Shown: positions 57,467 to 64,000 of the stretch, in pieces
Position numbering within the stretch: the first letter of the stretch is position 1
How the letters are laid out: each line of letters begins with the position of its first letter
Assembly (NCBI RefSeq): GCF_900142995.1
Contig: NZ_FRCR01000005.1
Coordinates: forward strand, 1-64,000
Length of the DNA: 64,000 nucleotides
Reading direction: 5' to 3'
Source: Caldanaerovirga acetigignens
Lineage (GTDB): Bacteria; Bacillota; Thermosediminibacteria; Thermosediminibacterales; Thermosediminibacteraceae
Notes under the pieces: model-generated
Told to the model about the DNA's origin: nothing
The model's database searches: none
Seen by the model: only the letters and a program-made list of their open reading frames with translations
Made by a program: the position numbers and the translations under genes

Positions 57467-58270
57467 TTAGAATTTGTACAAGGATATTTTACTATTTTTT
57501 TTATCCTTTTGCCATACTTCCAAAAGTTTTTCTAGGATTTTTAGATTAGCCCGTTCATTGATATTTGTCTTCTTTATATCGTCAACTGTCACGAATACAG
57601 GATCCGGTGGCAATCGCCACTCTCCGCAAACATCAGCCCCTACTACGTCCGCTACTTCGCCTATAGCTTCCAAGATTTCCAGAAGTTCTCCCAGGCTCAT
57701 CCTGCCCTGGTCCCAGTTAGTATGAGCATCATCCTTTGTAAGTACATCTTTGTCTATGCTTATGTAAACTGGCCATTCGGCTTCAGTAATTTCTCTCATT
57801 ATGCCGGAAAGTTTAATCTCGTGAGGTAGTTCTTCCGGGAAAAACACTGTCCTTTTCGCATCCTGAGATTTATACAAGCCTTCATCTTTCGAATTTACAC
57901 CGACAATTACGCACTTTTTTATTTTGTTTTCTTTAAGTGCCAACCCCACCCAAGATCCGCAGGTAATTAAATCGTCAGGTGAACTCTGCATATCAGAGTG
58001 ATGGTCAAACAACACAAGAACAGGAGCACTTTTTAAATTATCAAGCAGGCAAAGCGAAAGGTGGTGAAAATCGCCGGGGCCCAAGAAAGTAATGCCCGGT
58101 CTTACTGAATTCAGGTTTTCTTTGAGCCTTTGAAAGAACTTTTTTTCGCTGTAGAACCTGAGTCCTTTTGCTCCAGAAAGGTCTAAAACTGAATGGGCTT
58201 TTAGCTGAAGTTTTTTTTGAAAGGCAATGCTGTCATCACTCCTTATTACGTTCACCGCGGGCGAGGTCAT
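57467..58270 (-). CDS. Arginase/agmatinase-fold (ureohydrolase superfamily) protein
   Basis: A 267-residue protein with the ureohydrolase metal motifs in altered form: FLGPGDFHHLSL (GGDH position), VLFDHHSDMQ (DAHxD position reads DHHSD) and VYISIDKDVL (SxDxDxxDP position, here followed by TKDDAHTNW). The fold and dimetal site seem kept, but substrate loops differ from arginase and agmatinase, so the substrate is unknown. It is first in the run toward metK, where agmatinase would suit polyamine synthesis generating MTA. Confidence 0.7.
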   Translation of the reverse strand: MTSPAVNVIRSDDSIAFQKKLQLKAHSVLDLSGAKGLRFYSEKKFFQRLKENLNSVRPGITFLGPGDFHHLSLCLLDNLKSAPVLVLFDHHSDMQSSPDDLITCGSWVGLALKENKIKKCVIVGVNSKDEGLYKSQDAKRTVFFPEELPHEIKLSGIMREITEAEWPVYISIDKDVLTKDDAHTNWDQGRMSLGELLEILEAIGEVADVVGADVCGEWRLPPDPVFVTVDDIKKTNINERANLKILEKLLEVWQKDKKNSKISLYKF

Positions 58271-58342
58271 AATTTTTCCCTCCCACGAGATTTTTTGAAT
58301 ATTCTATTATCATATTATACAGTATCATTCAATATTTTAATT

Positions 58343-58384
58343 AAAAAATAAAGGGCCGCGAAGTCTTCAGCTTTCCTTCGCGGC
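58343..58384 (-). terminator. Terminator after the NSS small-subunit gene
   Basis: On the minus strand GCCGCGAAG (58384-58376) pairs with CTTCGCGGC (58363-58355), followed by CCTTTATTTTTT. Confidence 0.85.
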
Positions 58385-58396
58385 TTTAGTGTGATG

Positions 58397-58507
58397 TTAC
58401 CTTCTATCCTGTCCTTGAGCTTTAAATGCTATATTAATGAAGTAAAGCATACCACCCCACGCTATCCCCAGCACCACTATCATTGTAATGAGGCTTCCCG
58501 GGTTCAC
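58397..58507 (-). CDS. MetS-type small subunit of an NSS transporter
   Basis: A 36-residue single-helix membrane protein, MNPGSLITMIVVLGIAWGGM followed by LYFINIAFKAQGQDRR. This matches the methionine/alanine importer small subunit (MetS) pattern that follows NSS genes in Gram-positives. GTG 58507 is preceded by AAGGGAGTG inside the end of the transporter gene, three bases past its stop. It was found by reading the gap. Confidence 0.8.
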   Translation of the reverse strand: MNPGSLITMIVVLGIAWGGMLYFINIAFKAQGQDRR

Positions 58508-58510
58508 AAT

Positions 58511-59992
58511 TTACACTCCCTTCCCGTCTGTTCTTGTCATAACCCCAGGCTCACTTGGCTTTATAGCCCTCGCCAACCTATCATTGTAAATAAGCAGCAC
58601 TATTATCACTATAGCCCACTGGGCGAAGGTAGTGCCGGGGCTGTACACTTCAAAAGGATTCCACCACGTCTCGGGATACCATGTAAACTGTTGGTAGACC
58701 CACCATCCGCAAATTACCGCAAACATTGCCGGGAAAAGCATTATGCATGTATTCCACCACTTGTTCACCTTTACATCGGAGACGGCGTTGATGTCCTCCA
58801 CCCTCGCCTTTTCGAGCCCGTACTTTATCACGGCGAGCGCCACAAAAAGCCCGCTGACTAATAGTGCAACTCCCCACACCAGGTCCTGATTTTCGAAAAT
58901 GTTTATGTTGACCGCAGAAGGTATACCGCAAAGGAAGCTCAACGTCACCACAAATGTAGCAGCCTTTTGCCTAGACCATCCGGCGTCCATAAAGTTTCTT
59001 ATGCTGACTTCGTACATAGCATAAAGCGAAGTTAAGGCCGCAAAAGCCATGGCTAGGAAAAACAGAGTCGCAATTACCTGCCCTCCCGGCATCTGTGGGA
59101 ACAATTTTGCAAGCCATATAAAAGTGAGTCCAGTATTGCCCGCCCCTATAGCCTCTTTAAGATGCTCAGGCGCCAGTGCGAAAATGGTGGGGATTACCGT
59201 CATTCCTGCAATAAGAGCCGCCGAAGTATCGGCAAGTCCCGTTATAAAGCTGTTTGCTGCCACATCTTCCTTTTCTTTGGTGTATACTGCATAAGTTATC
59301 ATGAAGCCCCAACCGGCTCCAGTCGACCACGCCGCCTGGGTAAAAGCCTCAAGCCATACCTTGCCGCTCAATACCTTACCAAAATCGGGGTTGAAAAGGT
59401 AATTCAATCCACCTACTGCATTGGGCAGGGTAAGGGCCCTTATCATTCCGATGACCAAGAGCGCAAATAAAGTTGGAATCATGAGCTTGGAAGCCTTTTC
59501 AATGCCGCCCTGAACACCCCTGAATACCACGAAAGCCGCCATTCCTACCGCAAGGGCGTGAAACATAACTCCCTGCCATGGCGAAGATATAAATCCATTC
59601 CACAAGGCCGCCGTATCAACTCCGGGTTTTAATACTCCAAAAAGCCCGTAGAAGAAGTACCTAAGAGTCCAAGCCATTGTAACCGAGTAATAAGCACCCA
59701 GCGCAAAGCACACAAAGCCGACCCATGCACCCATCCACGTGTACTTTTCCCCCATGAAATCCCTAAAAGCTCCGACTGTGCCCTTCCTGGTCTTCCTTCC
59801 TATCACCACTTCTGCCATCAAAAGCGGGATGCTCCATACGAGGATTGCCAGTATATAAGCTAGCATAAAGGGACCGCCGCCGTTAGCGGTTGCTACCCGG
59901 GGGAAACGCCATACGTTTCCGGTGCCAATCGCCTGCCCCATCGCGGCAGCGATAAAACCAAATCTAGTTGCAAAGGTTTCCCGCTTTTCCAC
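58511..59992 (-). CDS. Sodium-dependent amino-acid transporter (NSS/SNF family)
   Basis: A 493-residue LeuT-fold permease with 12 predicted helices. ATRFGFIAAAMGQAIGTGNVWRFP (as GFIAAAMGQAIGTGNVWRFP) is TM1 with the unwound sodium/substrate site. GAYYSVTMAWTLRYF (TM3) and AAWSTGAGWGFMITYAVYTK (TM6 region) are typical. GTG 59992 follows GAGGTG. The downstream MetS-like subunit suggests methionine/alanine-type import, consistent with the nearby metK, though the substrate is not proven. Confidence 0.9.
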   Translation of the reverse strand: MEKRETFATRFGFIAAAMGQAIGTGNVWRFPRVATANGGGPFMLAYILAILVWSIPLLMAEVVIGRKTRKGTVGAFRDFMGEKYTWMGAWVGFVCFALGAYYSVTMAWTLRYFFYGLFGVLKPGVDTAALWNGFISSPWQGVMFHALAVGMAAFVVFRGVQGGIEKASKLMIPTLFALLVIGMIRALTLPNAVGGLNYLFNPDFGKVLSGKVWLEAFTQAAWSTGAGWGFMITYAVYTKEKEDVAANSFITGLADTSAALIAGMTVIPTIFALAPEHLKEAIGAGNTGLTFIWLAKLFPQMPGGQVIATLFFLAMAFAALTSLYAMYEVSIRNFMDAGWSRQKAATFVVTLSFLCGIPSAVNINIFENQDLVWGVALLVSGLFVALAVIKYGLEKARVEDINAVSDVKVNKWWNTCIMLFPAMFAVICGWWVYQQFTWYPETWWNPFEVYSPGTTFAQWAIVIIVLLIYNDRLARAIKPSEPGVMTRTDGKGV

Positions 59993-60171
59993 TCGAATTC
60001 ACCTCGCACAAATTGTTTTAGTTAATCATAAATCTTTAGTTTTTTTTCCTGCCCTCAATCCCCCCTTGTCAATTAATTTTCATTATTATTTTATATTTTA
60101 TGCTTTTCTATATTTATATTTAGTAGTTTATATTGTTTCTACATTAACTTTATAAAATCCTTCTTCTCAGT

Positions 60172-60218
60172 CAAAAAAATCCCCTTCGTGCGGCTTTGAA
60201 TTCCGCAGGAAGGGGGGC
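60172..60218 (-). terminator. Terminator after the FBP aldolase/phosphatase gene
   Basis: On the minus strand CCCCTT...AAGGGG with an inner TGCGG/CCGCA stem, followed by ATTTTTTTG (60180-60172). Confidence 0.85.
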
Positions 60219-60226
60219 TTTTAGAC

Positions 60227-61312
60227 TTACTCAAACCTATCTTTCAATCGCTCCATGACCTGAGGCATGGTCGTGTATTCCATCTCATCCAAAGGCAGGC
60301 GGTGCGGCTCGAAAGGCCCAAGCTGCCGTAAGTAGTCAGCTATCTTTAAAGCCTTTTGCCTTGCTCTGTCGAAGGCTACGTCAGCAAACATGTCCTGGGG
60401 ACCTACAAGCTTTCCTTCTGCCAACTGGAATCCCATGGCCACTACCCTCGGCGGCCCGTCAAATCTGGTGGGAGTGGCATCATCGCAGGATACCGGCATA
60501 AGCGGACCGAAGTGGGAACCCCTCATCCATCCGGCCACCAGGTGGGGATTGGCAAAGGGTTCCAGGGCTTCACCCACAGCCGGGAAACCATTCTGGCAGC
60601 GGACTATGAGCACCGGATCGTCCTTACCCACATACCTTCCGGCCATCAGGTTCATCCTTTGCGTAGAAGATACCGCAGCAGGCTCGCCTTTCTTGTTATA
60701 TACGGCCTTAACAGCATAGCGGTTGGAAGCTCCCAAAAATACAAGCATGTCGTAAATCTCTTCTGGGCAGTTGAATACTATTTTCTTATTCTCCACCGTA
60801 TCTAAAACCTCAAATTTAAACCCGTCGTGCATCTTCGGGTCAATGACAAGCCCTATGGTGTTGAAAGGGTCTGCAAACATCTTGTAAAGAGGCAAATTCC
60901 AGGCGCCGGGCTCCGTTTTATCCGCCATGAAAACAATAACGGGCTCGCTGGGGCGCTCTTCAAACTCCATTTCAGCAACTCCAGGACCCATTCCTTTTAT
61001 ATTTCCAGAAAAAGAATCGGCAAGAAGGTCTTGCCCCGCTCCATAAAGTTTTAACCTCTTTGCGACTTGAGTGCAGGAAAGAAAAGTATCCCACGCCAGC
61101 TTGTGAATATCAGAGCAATCGACACCTTTCCTGTGCGTCATGATGAGGTTAATGTCATCGCCTACGTGAGTGACGACGTAATCTTCCAAAAGACCTTTAC
61201 CTTTTTCTTCAATGAAATTCCTTGCTTCATCCAAAAGCTGCGGGTGTACGCTGCAGTGTCCCACACAGCCACCTATGTCTGCCTTTATTACCGTTAATGT
61301 CAATTTGGCCAT
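60227..61312 (-). CDS. Bifunctional fructose-1,6-bisphosphate aldolase/phosphatase (class V, archaeal type)
   Basis: A 361-residue enzyme of gluconeogenesis that joins triose phosphates and dephosphorylates the product. TLTVIKADIGGCVGHCSVHP, VGDDINLIMTH, FSGNIKGMGPGVAEMEF, MADKTEPGAWNLPLYKMFADP (in parts) and GRYVGKDDPVLIVRCQNGFPA match the archaeal class V family, including the Lys-Tyr Schiff-base region and multiple Mg-binding Asp. It makes the pathway unidirectional and is found in archaea and deep or thermophilic bacteria. Monocistronic, with its own terminator. Confidence 0.95.
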   Translation of the reverse strand: MAKLTLTVIKADIGGCVGHCSVHPQLLDEARNFIEEKGKGLLEDYVVTHVGDDINLIMTHRKGVDCSDIHKLAWDTFLSCTQVAKRLKLYGAGQDLLADSFSGNIKGMGPGVAEMEFEERPSEPVIVFMADKTEPGAWNLPLYKMFADPFNTIGLVIDPKMHDGFKFEVLDTVENKKIVFNCPEEIYDMLVFLGASNRYAVKAVYNKKGEPAAVSSTQRMNLMAGRYVGKDDPVLIVRCQNGFPAVGEALEPFANPHLVAGWMRGSHFGPLMPVSCDDATPTRFDGPPRVVAMGFQLAEGKLVGPQDMFADVAFDRARQKALKIADYLRQLGPFEPHRLPLDEMEYTTMPQVMERLKDRFE

Positions 61313-61418
61313 TTGTCATTAGACCCCCCTAATAAGAAGTTTATTAATATATCACATTAGCCGCTATACGCATAATTATTATAGCATAATTAAACTTTTC
61401 TGCACAACTTTTATATAT

Positions 61419-61454
61419 TAAAAAAAACAGGCCTTTTATCCAAACCGGCCTGTT
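61419..61454 (-). terminator. pstB terminator overlapping the gene end
   Basis: On the minus strand AACAGGCC (61454-61447) pairs with GGCCTGTT (61433-61426), followed by TTTTTT. The stem starts inside the last codons of pstB. Confidence 0.85.
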
Positions 61455-62191
61455 ATAAAATCTTCCGTCCTCTTATCTTTCGGGACCGTAAACATACTGC
61501 TGGTCTCTCCGAACTCCACTAGATTTCCATCGAGCAAAAATGCAGTATAATCGGCAATCCTCGCAGCCTGCTGGATGTTGTGGGTTACGATTACGATAGT
61601 GAGCCTTTCTTTCAAATTCAGCAGCAGTTCTTCTATCCTAAGCGTCGAAACAGGATCGAGGGCCGAACAGGGTTCATCCAAAAGGAGCACTTCGGGTTCC
61701 AAGGCCAAGGCCCTTGCTATGCACAACCGCTGTTGCTGGCCGCCGGAAAGGACGTAGGCGTCATCTTTCAGCCTGCCCTTGACTTCTTCCCAAAGTCCTG
61801 CCCAGCGGAGTGACTTCTCGACCATATACGGGATATCTCCCGTATATCCGTTTATCTTTAGCCCGAAGGCAACGTTTTCGAAAATGCTTTTGGGAAATGG
61901 GTTGGGTTTTTGAAATACCATGCCTATTTTGAAGCGTATCTTTACGGGATCTACACCCGGCGCATAAATATTTTCGCCGCCGAAAAGGACCTCCCCGCTG
62001 ACTTTAGCTCCCTCAACGATGTCTATCATCCTGTTCATGCATCTTAGCAAGGTGCTTTTCCCGCAACCCGAAGGCCCTATAATGGCAGTAATTTTATTTT
62101 TATAAATGTCAAGGTCAATGCCTTTTAATACTTCCCTATCTTTATAGCTGACTTTGAGATTTCGGATTGACAATGCTCTTTCCATCATCAC
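61436..62191 (-). CDS. pstB: Phosphate ABC transporter ATP-binding protein
   Basis: A 251-residue ABC ATPase. Walker A is [18 protein letters not shown], the Q-loop lies in [14 protein letters not shown], the signature is [17 protein letters not shown], Walker [14 protein letters not shown] and the switch His in [31 protein letters not shown] is characteristic of PstB. The start overlaps the pstA stop by 4 nt. pstS would be expected upstream of pstC, off the window. Confidence 0.95.
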   Translation of the reverse strand: MMMERALSIRNLKVSYKDREVLKGIDLDIYKNKITAIIGPSGCGKSTLLRCMNRMIDIVEGAKVSGEVLFGGENIYAPGVDPVKIRFKIGMVFQKPNPFPKSIFENVAFGLKINGYTGDIPYMVEKSLRWAGLWEEVKGRLKDDAYVLSGGQQQRLCIARALALEPEVLLLDEPCSALDPVSTLRIEELLLNLKERLTIVIVTHNIQQAARIADYTAFLLDGNLVEFGETSSMFTVPKDKRTEDFITGRFG

Positions 62192-63075
62192 ACTTCCTTT
62201 ATCCTTCGTTGGTACTTATTTCTAATCATTATGGCAACGAAATTCATCGAGAGCAAGACAAAAAGCAGCACTACTATGGCAGCCGCAGCTATGGCCCTGA
62301 AGTCTTCCTGGGGCCGCGACGTCCAGTTGTAAATCTGGATAGGGAGCACGGTGAACGAATCAAAGGGGCTTTTCGGCAAGGTCCTAATAAAAGTCAGCGC
62401 CCCAATCGGGATAAGAGGTGCCGTTTCGCCTATTGCCCTCGACAGGGCGAGAATCACGCCGGTCATTATCCCCGGAAGTGCCGTGGGTAGCACCACATAG
62501 CGCACTGTCTGCCATTTAGTCGCTCCCAGCGCATAAGCCGCTTCCCTCCATGAATCCGGCACAGCGCGGATGGCCTCCTGGGCCGATACTATGACAACCG
62601 GAAGCACCAAAATCCCCATTGTCAGCCCGCCAGCCAAAAGGCTCCTTCCGAGCTTCATCCACCGGACGAACACCGTAAGTCCCAGTATGCCGTATACTAT
62701 CGACGGGACTCCTGCCAAATTGTAGATATTAAGCTGTATAAAAGAGACCAATTTGTTCTTTTTTGCATATTCTTCCAGAAATATCGCAGCGGCAATTCCT
62801 ATAGGGATAGAGAAAGCAGCAGTTATTAAAATTACGTATATCGTGCCCAATAAAGCCGGAAAGATTCCCGCCTTTTCAGGGAAGCGGGATGGAAAGGAAG
62901 TTAGGAACTGTAAATCCAGCCAGCCCAAGCTGTCCAAAATTATTCTAAAAAGGAGGACGAAAAGCACCGTAACTCCGAAAAATGCAGAACCTGCAAATGC
63001 GAATTTTGACGTTGCGTCGATCCATTTTCGCCTCTCGAGGCGGGGACGGAATTTAACTTCTTGCGCCGACATCAA
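62188..63075 (-). CDS. pstA: Phosphate ABC transporter permease PstA
   Basis: A 295-residue permease with six membrane helices. The EAA-type loop is [23 protein letters not shown] (as [20 protein letters not shown]), [20 protein letters not shown] is the conserved helix, and [20 protein letters not shown] marks PstA/PstC. It overlaps pstC and pstB by 4 nt each. Confidence 0.94.
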   Translation of the reverse strand: MMSAQEVKFRPRLERRKWIDATSKFAFAGSAFFGVTVLFVLLFRIILDSLGWLDLQFLTSFPSRFPEKAGIFPALLGTIYVILITAAFSIPIGIAAAIFLEEYAKKNKLVSFIQLNIYNLAGVPSIVYGILGLTVFVRWMKLGRSLLAGGLTMGILVLPVVIVSAQEAIRAVPDSWREAAYALGATKWQTVRYVVLPTALPGIMTGVILALSRAIGETAPLIPIGALTFIRTLPKSPFDSFTVLPIQIYNWTSRPQEDFRAIAAAAIVVLLFVLLSMNFVAIMIRNKYQRRIKEV

Positions 63076-63938
63076 TATACCTCCCTGTAGCGGCGGACTA
63101 TTAAATTACCCACAATATTTAGAGACAACGTCATCGCAAAGAGCACGCTTGCAACCGCGTATACACTTTTATATTCAATCGAGCCAAAAGGCGCATCGCC
63201 CAACAAAACCTGTACGATGAAAGCCGTCATCGTCTGTATGCTTTCTAGAGGGTTAAAGGTAAGCTTCGGGGTGCTTCCAGCAGCAAGGGCCACTATCATC
63301 GTCTCGCCTATTGCCCTCGATATGGCTAGAATAAATGAGGCGACTATCCCAGAAGTCGCAGCGGGCAGCACTACCTTGCAGGAAACTTCAAGTTTTGTAG
63401 CCCCTAGAGCATAGGCCGCTTCTCTCAATGAGTTAGGCACCGATAACATGGCATCTTCGCTGAGCGACGAGACCATGGGAATCAGCATTATACCCATTAC
63501 TATGCCCGCGCTTAACGCGTTAAAAACGTTGGCCTGCGGGAATACGGATCTTATAATGGGCGTGATGAAAGTTAGGGCGAAGTAGCCGTAAACTATACTG
63601 GGTATTCCGGCAAGTATTTCTAAGACCGGCTTAACCACCCGCCTTAAAGAATCCGGAGCGTATTCACTGAGGTACAAAGCACTGGCAAGCCCTACCGGCG
63701 CCGCCACCATCACCGCTATCAACGTCACAAGAGCCGTCCCGCAGATAAGCGGCAATATGCCGTAATGTGCCGGGGTAAAAAGGGGAGTCCACCTTGTCTG
63801 TGTCAAAAACTCCTTTATGGTGACTTCTTTGAAAAAACCGGCAGTCTCTTCTAAAAGCGAAAAAACTATACCTATCATTATTAACACCGAAGCCGAAGCT
63901 GCTGATGCCAAAATAACCTTGATAAATTTTTCCTTCAT
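63072..63938 (-). CDS. pstC: Phosphate ABC transporter permease PstC
   Basis: A 288-residue permease with six membrane helices. LEILAGIPSIVYGYFALTFI, IVMGIMLIPMVSSLSEDAML and [24 protein letters not shown] (as [20 protein letters not shown]) are diagnostic. TGGAGGA eight nt upstream sets ATG 63938. The bases beyond it to the window edge are AT-rich leader without a recognisable promoter. Confidence 0.94.
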   Translation of the reverse strand: MKEKFIKVILASAASASVLIMIGIVFSLLEETAGFFKEVTIKEFLTQTRWTPLFTPAHYGILPLICGTALVTLIAVMVAAPVGLASALYLSEYAPDSLRRVVKPVLEILAGIPSIVYGYFALTFITPIIRSVFPQANVFNALSAGIVMGIMLIPMVSSLSEDAMLSVPNSLREAAYALGATKLEVSCKVVLPAATSGIVASFILAISRAIGETMIVALAAGSTPKLTFNPLESIQTMTAFIVQVLLGDAPFGSIEYKSVYAVASVLFAMTLSLNIVGNLIVRRYREVY

Positions 63939-64000
63939 TTATAAATTCCTCCAAGAAGTTAATTTTGGCTTAAACAATTTTTTACAAAAATTTAAAGATT

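Overview
The window comes from a Gram-positive, endospore-lineage anaerobe, most likely a thermophilic member of the Clostridia (Thermoanaerobacterales/Thermosediminibacterales-like). This placement is inference. It rests on strong AGGAGG-type ribosome binding sites with many TTG/GTG starts, DegS/DegU pairs, a ComK-like protein, YvrJ/DUF1659/DUF2922 and YjcZ-type small proteins, oxygen-handling proteins typical of anaerobes (bacteriohemerythrin, rubrerythrin), and the archaeal-type bifunctional FBP aldolase/phosphatase found in thermophiles. No ribosomal RNA or tRNA gene was found. There is one complete tmRNA gene (ssrA).

Layout. 1-2.1 kb: the left end of an IS110-family element inserted in a MNT nucleotidyltransferase gene, a second MNT gene, and a HicAB toxin-antitoxin pair bracketed by two 60-bp direct repeats. 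2.1-4.1 kb: DUF1659, DUF2922, YvrJ, an amidase and a ComK-like regulator. 4.1-11.1 kb: signalling genes (cheB, bacteriohemerythrin, then a c-di-GMP-I riboswitch ahead of cheW-mcp-HD-GYP, and a second receptor with an inverted domain order). 11.2-14.2 kb: a c-di-AMP (ydaO-type) riboswitch ahead of a D-Ala-D-Ala ligase-like gene, then HAD and DUF72 genes. 14.2-24.8 kb, minus strand: a Tad/Flp pilus locus (flp, prepilin peptidase, tadE, tadG-like, cpaB, cpaE, cpaF, tadB, tadC) followed by DUF192, a HAMP sensor and a DegS/DegU pair. 24.9-29.4 kb: dinB, a YjcZ-like mini-gene, gene remnants, cobQ and a restriction-fold protein. 29.6-33 kb: a 7 x 21-residue repeat protein, ssrA, and a 1.6-kb att-flanked remnant island holding a decayed serine recombinase, an RHH protein, a GC-rich structured block and a structured leader with a 27-residue ORF. 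33-36.2 kb: Pi transporter with its PhoU-like partner, an ATPase remnant, a Cys-rich protein and rubrerythrin. 36.3-40.7 kb: cimA-leuC-leuD-leuB. 40.8-48.4 kb: lplA, gltX, larC-larB-larE, recD2. 48.4-52.6 kb: a membrane GAF-GGDEF cyclase, a small membrane protein and a second DegS/DegU pair. 52.7-58.3 kb: metK, HEAT-repeat protein, class II aldolase, PCC/DUF296, MTA phosphorylase and an arginase-fold protein. 58.4-64 kb: an NSS transporter with its small subunit, FBP aldolase/phosphatase, and pstC-pstA-pstB.

How it works together. Cyclic dinucleotides run through the first half and return at 48-50 kb: a c-di-GMP aptamer controls a transcript that also carries a c-di-GMP-degrading HD-GYP protein, a diguanylate cyclase lies further on, and a c-di-AMP aptamer controls a wall-precursor gene. 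Two DegS/DegU systems sit beside the pilus locus and the cyclase. The metK-to-arginase block looks like S-adenosylmethionine supply and by-product salvage. The cim/leu block gives a threonine-independent route to isoleucine plus leucine steps.

The most unusual items are the IS110 end, whose upstream RNA contains two segments matching both halves of the interrupted target, and the miniature ssrA-integrated island with an unexplained structured block and a leader able to hide the ribosome site of a 27-residue ORF.
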